From assembly GCA_945883235.1 (NCBI GenBank), contig CAMCXF010000002.1, forward strand, positions 95,982 through 159,981: a stretch of 64,000 bases of DNA, given 5' to 3'. Position 1 is the stretch's first letter. Each line of letters opens with the position of its first letter. The stretch is from Phenylobacterium deserti. Its GTDB lineage: Bacteria; Pseudomonadota; Alphaproteobacteria; Caulobacterales; Caulobacteraceae. Positions 42,444 through 53,664 of the stretch are shown here, piece by piece. The position numbers and the translations under genes are program-made. Below the pieces are notes generated by a model that made no database searches, was not told the origin of the DNA, and saw nothing but the letters and a program-made list of their open reading frames with translations.

Positions 42444-44831
42444 ATGACAGTTTATTCAATTCGCAGAATGGCGTTATACACAACTTGTGCTTCGGCTTTG
42501 CTGTCAGGTTCTGCAGCTATTGCACAAGTCAATGCGACAGGCAGCGCAGATTCTACGACCATTGAAGAGCTGATCGTCACCGCACAGAAGCGCGAACAAC
42601 GCACTCTCGACGTCCCGATATCCTTGACCGCCTATACCGGGGATTTCCTGGACGAGGTCGGCGTCCAGGAATTCGAGGAACTCTCCCTTTTCGTCCCGGG
42701 TTTCGAGGTCCAGAACCAGTCACCCAACAATCCGGGCTTCGTAATTCGTGGCATTACCTCCGATGACGGCGGCGCCACGGTTGAGCCCCGCGTGTCGGTC
42801 TTCCAGGACGGTGTCTCGGTATCCAAGTCGCGCGGGTCGTATATCGAACTGTTTGACAACGCCCGCATCGAAATTGCCAAGGGTCCGCAGTCGACCCTGT
42901 TCGGGCGCAGCGCCCTGATCGGCGCCGTGAACATCGTCCAGAACAAGGCTGACCCGGGCGGCTTTGCCGCGGCGGCGAAGTTCGAGGCCGGGAATTTTGC
43001 CTACCGCGGCATCGAAGCGATGGTGAACGTGCCGCTGAGTTCCACGCTGGCCGTTCGCTTTGCTGGCCGCGTCAAGAAGCGCGACGGCTTTGTCGAGAAT
43101 CTGCTGGGCGGACGTGACTTCAATTCCACCGATACAGCCGCCTACCGCGCCGTTCTCAAGTGGCGGCCGAGCGATAGCCTCGATGCGGACCTGATCTTCA
43201 ACTACGAGGAAAACAACCCGTCGGGGACGTCCTTCAAATCGCTGACCTATCTTCCGACCGACACTCTGACAGGTCAGGTTCTGGGTGACCTGGGTCGGAA
43301 TTCCGGCGCGGCTCTGGCGAGCAGCGACGGCTTCGCAGGCGGGCGCGATCTAGGCCTGGAGCGGACCACCTGGGGGGTAACCGGTCTCGTCGGCTACAAG
43401 ATCAGCGATACGCTTAGCCTGTCTTCCATCACCGCGTTTCGCCGCTTCAAATCTCTGGAAGTGTTCGACGCAGACGGCTTCGCGCTACCGCTCTTCGTCT
43501 TTGCGGAAGACGCGCGCGGCGACCAGTACAGCCAGGAGTTCCGGATCAACTACGATAGCGGCGAGCGCCTGAGCGCCTTCGCCGGCGTCGGATACTTCCG
43601 CGAAGATGGATCCCAGGCCGTGCCGCTCCAGTACAATGAGCGCGTGTTCGCCGCACGCACCACGCCGGCCCTGGCGGGCCTGCTCGGTTTCACGGCACCG
43701 AACGTGCCTTCGATCAACACCATCAACTCGGCGGCCCCCCTCAGCACGCTGAAGCTGGTCCATCGCGAGACCTTCCAGAACTACGGGCGCACCACGTCAT
43801 ACGATGTGTTCGCCGATGCGACCTACAAGGTCACCGATCAGCTCGAGGTCTCCGCCGGCATTCGCTACAGTGACGACGACAAGCGCTCCGGGTACCGCGG
43901 CACACTGGATAATGGCGGGTCCGTTCTGGCCAGCGGTTCAGCGGCCAACGCCGCCAATCCGGCCACCGCGCGCGGCATCTTCCTGCAATCAACGCCGGGC
44001 GGTCTTGCCCAATACCAGTCCTTCTCGGACTCCGGGGTGACCTATCGGGTCGTCGGCCGCTACGCTGTATCAAACGATATCAGCCTGTTCGCCGCCTATT
44101 CGCGCGGTCGGCGTCCCGATGTGTTGTCACCGGCAGCACCACTGGCGCCGCAGGGCAACGTCCGCTTCACGCCGGTCGCCGCCGAGATCGTCGACTCATA
44201 CGAAGCCGGCGCGAAGACCCAGTGGCTTGACCGTCGCCTCTCTCTTGAAGGTTCGGTCTATCACTTCTCCTACTCGAACTTTCAGACGAGCATCCAGACG
44301 GCCCCGGGCGTGTTCCAGACAATCAGCGCCGGCGACGCCTCGTCGACGGGCTTCGAGGGCCAGGCCAACTGGAAGCCGACCCGTCAGCTGACGATCTTTG
44401 GCACCTATGGCTACAACAACGGCCGCTTCGACAATGGTCGCTTTGAAGGCAACAGCTTCCGCCTCTCGCCGGATCACACGGCGTCATTTGGCATGAAGAT
44501 TGTCGTGCCCGTATGGGAAGGCGATCTGACCTTCCTGCCGACCTATACCTGGCAATCGAGGGTCTTCTTCGACAACGACAACGATATCCCGGCACTGCAG
44601 AGCACCGGCGACCGGGTTCAGGATGAGGTCCAGGGTGCCTATGGTCTCGTGAACATGCGCGTGTCCTACCAGCCCACGGACGCTAACTGGCGGGTTGAGG
44701 CCTTCGCCTCCAACCTGTTCGACCGTGAGTACATCAAGGACGCCGGCAACACCGGCGGGGCCTTCGGGATCCCGACCTTCATCGCCGGCGAGCCCCGCTA
44801 CTTCGGCGCGTCGTTCTCGATCAAATACTAG
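42444..44831 (+). CDS. TonB-dependent receptor
   Basis: A 795-residue outer-membrane receptor. It has a signal peptide ending in AIA near residue 27, a TonB-box-like EELIVTAQKREQ, a plug domain (VPISLTAYTGDFLDEVGVQ, then FVIRGITSDDGG and RIEIAKGPQSTLFGRSALIGAVNIV) and a barrel that ends in FGASFSIKY. The plug resembles the pesticin/FyuA-like group of sphingomonad and caulobacterial receptors, whose ligands are often not siderophores. It is divergent from the aminotransferase-amidase operon, which may act on its substrate. Confidence 0.92.
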   Translation: MTVYSIRRMALYTTCASALLSGSAAIAQVNATGSADSTTIEELIVTAQKREQRTLDVPISLTAYTGDFLDEVGVQEFEELSLFVPGFEVQNQSPNNPGFVIRGITSDDGGATVEPRVSVFQDGVSVSKSRGSYIELFDNARIEIAKGPQSTLFGRSALIGAVNIVQNKADPGGFAAAAKFEAGNFAYRGIEAMVNVPLSSTLAVRFAGRVKKRDGFVENLLGGRDFNSTDTAAYRAVLKWRPSDSLDADLIFNYEENNPSGTSFKSLTYLPTDTLTGQVLGDLGRNSGAALASSDGFAGGRDLGLERTTWGVTGLVGYKISDTLSLSSITAFRRFKSLEVFDADGFALPLFVFAEDARGDQYSQEFRINYDSGERLSAFAGVGYFREDGSQAVPLQYNERVFAARTTPALAGLLGFTAPNVPSINTINSAAPLSTLKLVHRETFQNYGRTTSYDVFADATYKVTDQLEVSAGIRYSDDDKRSGYRGTLDNGGSVLASGSAANAANPATARGIFLQSTPGGLAQYQSFSDSGVTYRVVGRYAVSNDISLFAAYSRGRRPDVLSPAAPLAPQGNVRFTPVAAEIVDSYEAGAKTQWLDRRLSLEGSVYHFSYSNFQTSIQTAPGVFQTISAGDASSTGFEGQANWKPTRQLTIFGTYGYNNGRFDNGRFEGNSFRLSPDHTASFGMKIVVPVWEGDLTFLPTYTWQSRVFFDNDNDIPALQSTGDRVQDEVQGAYGLVNMRVSYQPTDANWRVEAFASNLFDREYIKDAGNTGGAFGIPTFIAGEPRYFGASFSIKY

Positions 44832-44850
44832 GCCGCTTCAGCTCGACGAT

Positions 44851-44892
44851 CCCCCTCTGGACTGCCCGTTCTTCTGCGGCGGCCGGAGGGGG
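44851..44892. terminator. Hairpin after the TonB-dependent receptor
   Basis: CCCCCTCTGG (44851-44860) and CCGGAGGGGG (44883-44892) form a stem of nine standard pairs plus one U-G pair, around a 22-base loop, 20 bases after the receptor stop and before a convergent gene. No U-run follows, so intrinsic termination is uncertain. Confidence 0.4.
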
Positions 44893-44936
44893 TGACGTCA
44901 GCCTGTACTGAATCCAGGTCTGTCCTGAGCGGTTCC

Positions 44937-45617
44937 CTAGTCCCCAAACCCTACAAACACCGTCGCCTCTTCCACCGACTTGCGTTCCGACACCACGGCG
45001 TTGGCCGGGAAGCTCTCGTCCGGCCAGCCCAGGGCGATGCTCTTCATGATCACCTGATCGTCGGCAATCCCGGCGTGCTCGCGCACCACCGGTGACTGCA
45101 TGATGCCCTGGCTGTTGATCACAGCGCCCAGCCCGCGCGACCAGGCGGCGTTGACCAGGGCCGTCGCCACAGCGCCGCAGTCGAACGGCGCGTCGTCCAT
45201 GCCCTCCAGCTCCTTGTCGAAGGTCACGATTACACAGACCGGCGCGTCGAACTGCCGAAACCCGCGCAGCACCCAGTCCTGGCGGCCTTCCTTGTCGTCC
45301 CGCGCGATGCCCATGGCGCCGAAAAGCTGTTTGGCCACGCCCACCTGGCGGTCGCGATGCTTGCCCTCAAAGCCGCGCGTTCCGATGCGGAATTCGCGCG
45401 ATTGCGGCACGCCAGACATGTTCCGCTCGGTGTTGCCGGCCCGGATCCGGTCCAGCGGCTCGCCGGTGATGATGTAGAAGTTCCACGGCTGGGTGTTCAT
45501 CGACGACGGCGCACGCATCGCCAGGCCGATGACTTCCTCAATCAGCGCCCTGGGAACCGGGTCGGGCTTGTAACCGCGGATGCTCCGGCGACCGAGGACA
45601 ACGTCGTCAAACTTCAT
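44937..45617 (-). CDS. Nitroreductase-family flavoprotein
   Basis: A 226-residue FMN-dependent NAD(P)H oxidoreductase. The N-terminal FMN-binding sequence is RRSIRGYKPDPVP and the second is MRAPSSMNTQPWNFYIITG; the C-terminal is ALGWPDESFPAN. It reduces nitro groups or quinones in relatives, with an unknown natural substrate. Residues near 75-100 form an insertion common in the BluB/NfnB-like branches. The 236 bases downstream of its start side, up to the next gene, hold nothing that I can identify. Confidence 0.88.
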   Translation of the reverse strand: MKFDDVVLGRRSIRGYKPDPVPRALIEEVIGLAMRAPSSMNTQPWNFYIITGEPLDRIRAGNTERNMSGVPQSREFRIGTRGFEGKHRDRQVGVAKQLFGAMGIARDDKEGRQDWVLRGFRQFDAPVCVIVTFDKELEGMDDAPFDCGAVATALVNAAWSRGLGAVINSQGIMQSPVVREHAGIADDQVIMKSIALGWPDESFPANAVVSERKSVEEATVFVGFGD

Positions 45618-45853
45618 TTGGGGCCCCTTGGGATAGCGTCCGGTTTCAACCGGCGCGTAATTCTCGGATCAACACTGCCCAGCCACCGACGTCGGACGAG
45701 GGCTAGGTGCCCACGGTTCCGTTACCGCGTGGCCGACGCGATTTAGCCGCATCGAATGACCAAGTCGACCAGCCGGAGTTCCGGCGTTTCAGGCTGCTTG
45801 ACATTCGAACAATAGGTTCTCTTTACGTTCCGACTACTGTGATCGCGCGGGCC

Positions 45854-46417
45854 CTAAGCCTGTCCCGCCTCCGAACTCAAAAACCCCGGATCCACGCCGA
45901 GCTTACCCAGCGCTCGCGCCCACTTTGTCTCATAGACCTCATCGAACACCAGCGCCTCGTCCGCCGCCACAGTCAGCCAAACGTTCTCACGAATCTCCCG
46001 CTCCAGCTGGCCCGCGCCCCATCCTGCGTACCCCAGTGTCAGGATCGCGCCGCGTGGACATCCATCACCCTTGGCCATGGCCTCCAGCACGTCGCGGGTG
46101 GTGGTCAAGGCCAGACCACCCGGCACAGCGGCGCTGTGCTCGCTGGCATAGTCGTCGGTGTGCAGGACGAACCCGCGCCCGGTTTCCACCGGTCCGCCTA
46201 GCAGGACTGCCTGGGGTCGGGCATCAGGGGGCGACGCGACATCCAGCTGCTTGAGCACATCCGGCACGCCCAGTTCGCTAGCCGGCCGGTTCACGGCCAC
46301 ACCCATGGCATGCTCTGCGTCATGCGCGCACACCAGGATCAACGCCTTGTCAAAGCGCGGATCTCCGATGCCTGGCATGGCGATCAGCAATTGGCCGCAG
46401 AGGAACGCGCTTTCCAT
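45854..46417 (-). CDS. YqgE/AlgH-family protein (UPF0301)
   Basis: A 187-residue protein with the family opening LCGQLLIAMPGIGDPRFDKALILVCAHD, followed by GGPVETGRGFVLHT and GYAGWGAGQLEREI. Function is not settled; AlgH was once described as a transcriptional regulator and later work points to a role related to protein synthesis or redox. The start at ATG 46417 matches the family; a TTG 12 codons upstream is the alternative. Confidence 0.88.
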   Translation of the reverse strand: MESAFLCGQLLIAMPGIGDPRFDKALILVCAHDAEHAMGVAVNRPASELGVPDVLKQLDVASPPDARPQAVLLGGPVETGRGFVLHTDDYASEHSAAVPGGLALTTTRDVLEAMAKGDGCPRGAILTLGYAGWGAGQLEREIRENVWLTVAADEALVFDEVYETKWARALGKLGVDPGFLSSEAGQA

Positions 46418-46549
46418 CGGGACAAGGAATCCCGCTCCCGATGCGGACTTCAAGTCTTTGCGTACATTTTGCGGAAATCCGGACTACGGTCGCAGCCTCT
46501 TCTCGGGTATCAGCGTTGGTGAACAACACCCCTTGAAGGAGACGAAGCC

Positions 46550-47032
46550 ATGACCATCAAAGTTGGCGACAAGCTGCCCAACGCCACCATTAGCCAGGCC
46601 ACCGCCGAGGGCCCGCGACCGATCCAGACCGACGACCTGTTCAAAGGCAAGACGGTCGCCCTGTTCGCCCTGCCGGGTGCCTTCACGCCCACCTGTTCGG
46701 CCAAACACCTGCCGGGCTTCAAGCAGCTGGCCCCCGAACTCAAGGCCAAGGGCGTCGACACCATCGCCTGCCTTTCGGTCAACGACGCTTTCGTGATGAA
46801 GGCCTGGGGCGAAGACCAGGCCGTCGGCGACGACATCATCATGCTAGGCGACGGCAACGGCGACTTCACCACGGCCATCGGCCTGGAAATGGATGGCTCC
46901 AAGTTCGGTATGGGCAAGCGCTCGCAGCGCTATTCCATGATCGTCAAGGACGGCGTCGTGGCCGAGCTCAACGTCGAGCAGGGCGGCGAATTCCGCGTCT
47001 CGGCTGCCGACTACCTGCTGGCCCAGCTCTAG
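46550..47032 (+). CDS. Peroxiredoxin (Prx5-type)
   Basis: A 160-residue thiol peroxidase. The peroxidatic cysteine is Cys49 in PGAFTPTCSAKHLPGF, the Prx5/PMP20 signature, and the C-terminal part (RSQRYSMIVKDGVVAELNVE) is typical. No resolving cysteine pair is obvious, so glutathione or glutaredoxin is the likely reductant. AAGGAG upstream supports the start. It is followed two bases later by the subtilase gene. Confidence 0.93.
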   Translation: MTIKVGDKLPNATISQATAEGPRPIQTDDLFKGKTVALFALPGAFTPTCSAKHLPGFKQLAPELKAKGVDTIACLSVNDAFVMKAWGEDQAVGDDIIMLGDGNGDFTTAIGLEMDGSKFGMGKRSQRYSMIVKDGVVAELNVEQGGEFRVSAADYLLAQL

Positions 47033-47034
47033 CG

Positions 47035-48006
47035 ATGGCGCGCGCGGGCCTCAGCTTCCTGGCCGCCGTGGCCATGGCGCTGTCGCCCGCCGCAGCCGCG
47101 GCCAAAGGGCCGCGTGTGACCAGCGACGAGTACAAGAAGAGCTGGGGACTGGAGGCCATCGGTGCGCGATCGGCTTATGACGCCGGGCTCACCGGAAAGG
47201 GCATCACGGTCGCCATGGTCGACTGCGGCATTGCCAAGGCCCAGAACGACGTCATGCGCAACCTCTCGCGGCGCTCCAAAGACGTGGTCGAGGGTCGGGC
47301 CATGCCGGTGATGGATCGCCACGGCAGCTATATGGCCGGGCCGCTGGCCTCGGCGCTGAACGGGCGCGGCATGGTGGGCGTGGCCTACAACGCCACGCTG
47401 CTGGCGGTGCGGGCCGACATCGACGGCGGCCTGTTCGGTTCCTGCGCCTTCAAGCCCACCGATCTGGCTCGGGCGCTTGACTATGCCACGGCCCAGAAGG
47501 CCCGGATCGTGGTGCTTCCGCTGCAAGGGCGAAGACCGATGGGCGCACCCTTCGAAGCAGCCCTTGAGCGACTGGTCCGCAGCGGGGCCGTGGTCGTCAT
47601 CGCAGCGGGCAATCGCAATGGCCGCGAGCCTAGCTGGCCTGCGCGCTATGCTGTTGATTCGCGCTACGCCGGGTCCATCGTCGTGGGCGGTGCCATCGGC
47701 TACTACGGTGCGATCACCGCCTGGTCCAACAAGGCCGGGTCCGTGAAGCCCTGGTACATCGCCGCCCCAGGCGAATGGGTGCTGACCGACTGCCAGGCCA
47801 AGTGCCGGCTGGTGTCTGGCACCTCGTTCTCGACGTCCTATGTCGCTGGTGGCATGGCGCTGATGATGGAAGCCTGGCCACAACTGACAGGCCAGGAGGT
47901 CGCCGCCCGCATCCTGGGCCTGGCCCGCGACGCCGGCGACGCCGGGGTGGACGAGGTTTACGGTCGCGGCATCCTCGACCTCAGTCAGGCCTTCAAGGCC
48001 GGTTGA
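47035..48006 (+). CDS. Exported S8-family serine peptidase (subtilase)
   Basis: A 323-residue subtilase with a signal peptide (GLSFLAAVAMALSPAAAAA). The catalytic triad is readable: Asp63 in TVAMVDCGI, His96 in DRHGSYMAG and Ser264 in SGTSFSTSYVAGGMAL. The Asp motif has Cys in place of the usual Ser/Thr (DCG), and the oxyanion Asn region is VIAAGNRNGREP. There is no prodomain of normal size, since only about 25 residues lie between signal and catalytic domain. It begins two bases after the peroxiredoxin gene, so the two are probably cotranscribed. Confidence 0.88.
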   Translation: MARAGLSFLAAVAMALSPAAAAAKGPRVTSDEYKKSWGLEAIGARSAYDAGLTGKGITVAMVDCGIAKAQNDVMRNLSRRSKDVVEGRAMPVMDRHGSYMAGPLASALNGRGMVGVAYNATLLAVRADIDGGLFGSCAFKPTDLARALDYATAQKARIVVLPLQGRRPMGAPFEAALERLVRSGAVVVIAAGNRNGREPSWPARYAVDSRYAGSIVVGGAIGYYGAITAWSNKAGSVKPWYIAAPGEWVLTDCQAKCRLVSGTSFSTSYVAGGMALMMEAWPQLTGQEVAARILGLARDAGDAGVDEVYGRGILDLSQAFKAG

Positions 48007-48593
48007 GGCATTGCCCGGCTAAGATTGAGTGATCCGACCTCACCAAAGCGCCAGGCAACGTCGACCGCCTTGCTGAGCCCGATGCGTGGCCCCTGCAATA
48101 CGCCGACCGGTGCGCCGGGCTCCAGGGCAAACGGCGCGGCGTCCAGCACCTTGCCATCGTGATCGCGGCTCACCGCCAGCGCCTGGCAGAGTTTGCCGGG
48201 GCCGGAACACAGGGCGCGCAGATCACTCCGCCCGCGCCGCGCCTGCATGGCCTCAAGTCCCTGCGTCGGGTCCAGCGCCCGAATCAACACGGCGCTGCCT
48301 GGCGCATCGCCGCAGACGAAGTTCAGACACCAGTGCACCCCATACGAGCGATAGACATAGGCGTGGCCCGGCGGTCCGAACATCGCGGCGTTGCGGTCGG
48401 TGCGTCCGTTGAAGCTGTGCGAGGCCGGGTCTTCGTGATGATAGGCCTCGGTCTCGACGATCCGCCCGCCAACGCGGTCGACAAAAACGCTCCAGCCAAT
48501 CAGGTCGCGGGCGACCTCGGCCGGATGGCGCGTCCAGAAACCTTGACGGATCGTCGGTAAACGTCCGGAATGCGCCTCAACAACAGAAACCAT
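47985..48593 (-). CDS. DNA-3-methyladenine glycosylase (AAG/MPG family)
   Basis: A 202-residue base-excision repair glycosylase of the mammalian AAG type. The catalytic Glu lies in GRIVETEAYHHEDPASHSF, and the family sequences GHAYVYRSYGVHWCLNFV and LCSGPGKLCQALAVS follow. The start was placed at ATG 48593; the open frame upstream runs into the divergent gene. Only 16 bases separate the two start codons. Confidence 0.9.
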   Translation of the reverse strand: MVSVVEAHSGRLPTIRQGFWTRHPAEVARDLIGWSVFVDRVGGRIVETEAYHHEDPASHSFNGRTDRNAAMFGPPGHAYVYRSYGVHWCLNFVCGDAPGSAVLIRALDPTQGLEAMQARRGRSDLRALCSGPGKLCQALAVSRDHDGKVLDAAPFALEPGAPVGVLQGPRIGLSKAVDVAWRFGEVGSLNLSRAMPQPALKA

Positions 48594-48609
48594 CCAGGGA
48601 ACATGCGCC

Positions 48610-49791
48610 ATGGCATACGTCGAAGGCCAGACCGTCCACGACGCCGACAGCCACATCATGGAGCTGCCGGGCGCCATCAACCCCTACATCGACCCCAAAT
48701 TTCGCGACGCCTTTGTCGAGAAAACCCGGTTCCTGGACAAGAACCCTGACCGGTTCACCAAGGCTGAAGCTGACCACAACGACCCCGAGTTCCGGGCCGG
48801 TGCCGAGGCCAACATCCTGCTGCGCAAGAACCACCAGGCGCTGGGCGCTTTCCGCAACCAGGATCGCGGCGCGGCGCTGGATCACCTCGGCTTCACCTCG
48901 CAGTTGGTCTTTACCACCGCCTGCCTCTCCAACTTCGGCCTGGAACAAAAGGGCGAGGTCGAACTCGCCGTCGAGGCGGCCCGCGCCCACAACCGCATGA
49001 TGACCGAATTCTGTTCGGTGGACCGCCGCCTGCTGGCCACCGGCTATGTGCCGCTGATCGACCGGGCGAGGGCACCCGAGATCGCCCGCGAGGCCCTGCG
49101 CCTGGGGGCCAAGGCACTGGTGGTGCCATCACGCCATCCGCCCGGCTTTTCTCCCAGTCATCGCGAGTTGGACCCCCTGTGGGCTGTGGCTCAGGAGGCA
49201 GGCGTACCGATCCTGTTCCACGTCGGGGGCGAGGAGAAGATGCACAAGGATTATCTGGAGAACGGCCTGCCCTTCGTGCGCGACTTCCACGGCGGCGAGG
49301 AGAACTTCACCTCGCTCAGCTTCATGTCGATTCCCCTGAGCGTCTGGCAGACCCTGTCAGCCCTGGTCATCGACGGCGTCTTCGACCGTTTCCCGCGCCT
49401 GAAGTTCGGAGCCATCGAGCTGGGGGCCTCCTGGCTACCCAGCCTGATGAAGTTCCTGGATTCCGGCGTGGCGGCCTTCGGCAAGGAGGAGCGCCTGCAG
49501 ACCCTCTCCGGGACGCCGTCGGAGATTCTGCGCCGCCAATTCCGAGTCACGCCCTATCCGCATGAAGACGTCCGCTGGATCATGGAAAACTCCGGCGAGG
49601 ACATGGTGCTGTTCTCCTCCGACTTCCCCCACGTCGAAGGCGGCCGCAACCCGCTGAAACGCTTCAGCGAAAACCTGGCGGGCGTAGAAGAGCGCCTGAA
49701 GCGCAAGTTCTACCGCGACAACTTCATCGACCTGATGGGTGCCGGTCTGGCGAAGGATCTGCACGACCTGCCGTCATTGATCGCGGCCTGA
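48610..49791 (+). CDS. Amidohydrolase-family protein (Amidohydro_2)
   Basis: A 393-residue TIM-barrel metal-dependent hydrolase or decarboxylase. The N-terminal metal motif is DADSHIMELP (Asp-x-His), with later PILFHVGGEE (His ligand) and the C-terminal VLFSSDFPHVEGG (Asp ligand). It resembles the aromatic-acid decarboxylase/hydrolase members related to ACMSD. It starts at an ATG inside CCATGG, which also contains an unused ATG of the opposite strand. The substrate is unknown. Confidence 0.87.
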   Translation: MAYVEGQTVHDADSHIMELPGAINPYIDPKFRDAFVEKTRFLDKNPDRFTKAEADHNDPEFRAGAEANILLRKNHQALGAFRNQDRGAALDHLGFTSQLVFTTACLSNFGLEQKGEVELAVEAARAHNRMMTEFCSVDRRLLATGYVPLIDRARAPEIAREALRLGAKALVVPSRHPPGFSPSHRELDPLWAVAQEAGVPILFHVGGEEKMHKDYLENGLPFVRDFHGGEENFTSLSFMSIPLSVWQTLSALVIDGVFDRFPRLKFGAIELGASWLPSLMKFLDSGVAAFGKEERLQTLSGTPSEILRRQFRVTPYPHEDVRWIMENSGEDMVLFSSDFPHVEGGRNPLKRFSENLAGVEERLKRKFYRDNFIDLMGAGLAKDLHDLPSLIAA

Positions 49792-49843
49792 GTGGGCTTT
49801 GTCGCCTGCCAGGCTTCAGGGTCGCAGGTGCCGATGCCTTGTT

Positions 49844-51712
<1,869 letters not shown>

Positions 51713-51789
51713 TCCGACTGTCTCCGCAAGGGGCGAGATTAGCGGGCGAAGATGAATCGCCAGCGACCGTCGTCCTGAGCACCGGAGGA

Positions 51790-53538
51790 TCAGCCCGCCA
51801 GCGCTGCCGCCGACGTCCGCTCCAGGTCGTGCTCGGCCTCGACCACAGCGTCGGCCTGGCCTGAGGCCTGGGTGAGGACCTGGCCGGCGTAGAGCCGGGC
51901 CAGCGCACCCTTGCTCTGCATCCACGGGTCTGACGACCCGGCTGCGGCCAACGCCTGACGACCCAGGATCCAGCCGCCCACGACCTCGCCGGCCAGTTTC
52001 AGATAGGGCGTCGCCGCCGTCAGAGCCGCTGCATTGTCGGCAGCCACCAGCCAGTCGGTGGCGCGTTCAAGGGCAGCTATGCCGGTGGTCAGGCGTTCGC
52101 CGACCCGCGTCAGGTCCGGATTGTCGGTCAGGGTCCCGGCTGTGACCGCCATGTCGGCGCAGAGCGCCCGCATCGTCGCCCCCCCGTTCAGCCGCACCTT
52201 GCGGCCTATCAGGTCGATAGCCTGGATGGCGTTGGTGCCTTCGTAGATCGGGGCGATGCGGGCGTCGCGGTAGTGCTGGGCCGCGCCGGTCTCCTCCATG
52301 AAACCCATGCCGCCGTGCAACTGGACACCCTGTGATGCCACCTCGACGCCGATGTCGGTGGACCACGCCTTGGCGATGGGGGTGAGCAGCTCTTGTCGCG
52401 CTTTGGCGGTGGCGCGTTCTTCTGGTGTCTCTGCCAGACGCGCGATATCTGCCAGCACGCCGGTGACCAGGCAGATGCCGCGCGCCGCCTCGATCCTGGC
52501 CTTCATCAGCATCAATGTACGGCGCACGTCCGGGTGGCCATAGATGGTGCCGTCGGCCTCCCACGCAGTCCGGCCCTGCTTGCGCTCGGTGGCATAGGTC
52601 AACGCCTGCTGGAACGCCCGCTCGGCGATCGCGACACCTTGGACACCGACCTGCAGGCGGGCGGCGTTCATCATCACGAACATATGCGGCAGGCCCTGGC
52701 CCAGTTCGCCGACCAGCTCCGCTGCAGCCCCCTCAAACAGCATCACGCAAGTTGGCGAGCCGTGGATGCCCAGCTTGTGCTCGATGGAGCCGGCCCTGAG
52801 GTCGTTGAGGTTGCCAAGCGATCCGTCATCTTTGACCATCTTCTTGGTCGCCAGGAACAGGCTGATGCCTTTGACGCCGGGAGGGGCGTCGGGCGTGCGG
52901 GCCAGTACCAGGTGGCAGATGTTGTCCGCCGCATCGTGGTCGCCCCACGTGATGAAGATCTTCGTGCCGGTCAGTCGATAGCCGCCGTCGCCGTCGGGCT
53001 CGGCCCTTGTGGTCAACGCCGCCAGGTCCGTCCCGGCCTGCGGCTCGGTAAGGTTCATGGTTCCGGTCCACTCGCCGGAGACCAGTTTGGGCAGCACCAG
53101 CCGCTTCTGGCGTTCCGTGCCATGCAGGGCGATGGCCTCGATGGCCCCTTGGGTCAGCATCGGGCAGAGACCGAAGGCCATGTTGGCGGCGTGGATCATC
53201 TCGAACACCGCCAGTTCCAGCGCCTTCGACAGTCCCTGGCCGCCATGCGCCGGATCGGCGGACAGCGAATTCCAGCCTTGCTCGACAAACAGCCGGTAGG
53301 CGTCGGCGAAACCCGGCGCTGCGGTGACCCGCCCGTTCTCGTATCGCGCGCCCTCGGTGTCGCCCTTGCGGTTCAAAGGTGCCAGTTCGTTGTCGGCAAA
53401 CGCGGCGGCGGCTTCCAGAACCGCCTCCACGGTCGCTTCGTCCAGGTCCGGATAGGCCCGCGCCAGCAATTCGCTATGGCCAAGGGACTTAAGGGCAAAG
53501 GCAAGGTCGCGGGCAGGAGCTTGGTAGGTCATGGGCAT
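51790..53538 (-). CDS. Acyl-CoA dehydrogenase
   Basis: A 582-residue FAD enzyme of beta-oxidation, of the long type with a C-terminal extension. Landmarks are MNLTEPQAGTDLAAL, GTKIFITWGDHDAADN, GVQLHGGMGFMEETGAAQHYRDARI and the catalytic Glu region IYEGTNAIQAIDLIGRKV. The N-terminal half (FALKSLGHSELLARAYPDLDEATV) and the last 130 residues match the FadE-like acyl-CoA dehydrogenase branch common in alphaproteobacteria. Chain-length preference cannot be inferred. Confidence 0.93.
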   Translation of the reverse strand: MPMTYQAPARDLAFALKSLGHSELLARAYPDLDEATVEAVLEAAAAFADNELAPLNRKGDTEGARYENGRVTAAPGFADAYRLFVEQGWNSLSADPAHGGQGLSKALELAVFEMIHAANMAFGLCPMLTQGAIEAIALHGTERQKRLVLPKLVSGEWTGTMNLTEPQAGTDLAALTTRAEPDGDGGYRLTGTKIFITWGDHDAADNICHLVLARTPDAPPGVKGISLFLATKKMVKDDGSLGNLNDLRAGSIEHKLGIHGSPTCVMLFEGAAAELVGELGQGLPHMFVMMNAARLQVGVQGVAIAERAFQQALTYATERKQGRTAWEADGTIYGHPDVRRTLMLMKARIEAARGICLVTGVLADIARLAETPEERATAKARQELLTPIAKAWSTDIGVEVASQGVQLHGGMGFMEETGAAQHYRDARIAPIYEGTNAIQAIDLIGRKVRLNGGATMRALCADMAVTAGTLTDNPDLTRVGERLTTGIAALERATDWLVAADNAAALTAATPYLKLAGEVVGGWILGRQALAAAGSSDPWMQSKGALARLYAGQVLTQASGQADAVVEAEHDLERTSAAALAG

Positions 53539-53664
53539 CTCACTGGGCTTCGAGCGGTTCCTAGCGCGACAATGCGAAGTTCGGAAGCGAACGGAGATAT
53601 TCTTGCCATCCTGCCGCCCCGCTCGTGCGTATCATCCGTGATCGTTTGAGGAGAATGCCCCCGG

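Noticed and set aside
45618..45853. Possible small gene or RNA between the nitroreductase and yqgE
   Set aside because: No open frame with a ribosome binding site and no recognisable RNA fold; only short inverted repeats such as CCGGAGTTCCGG.
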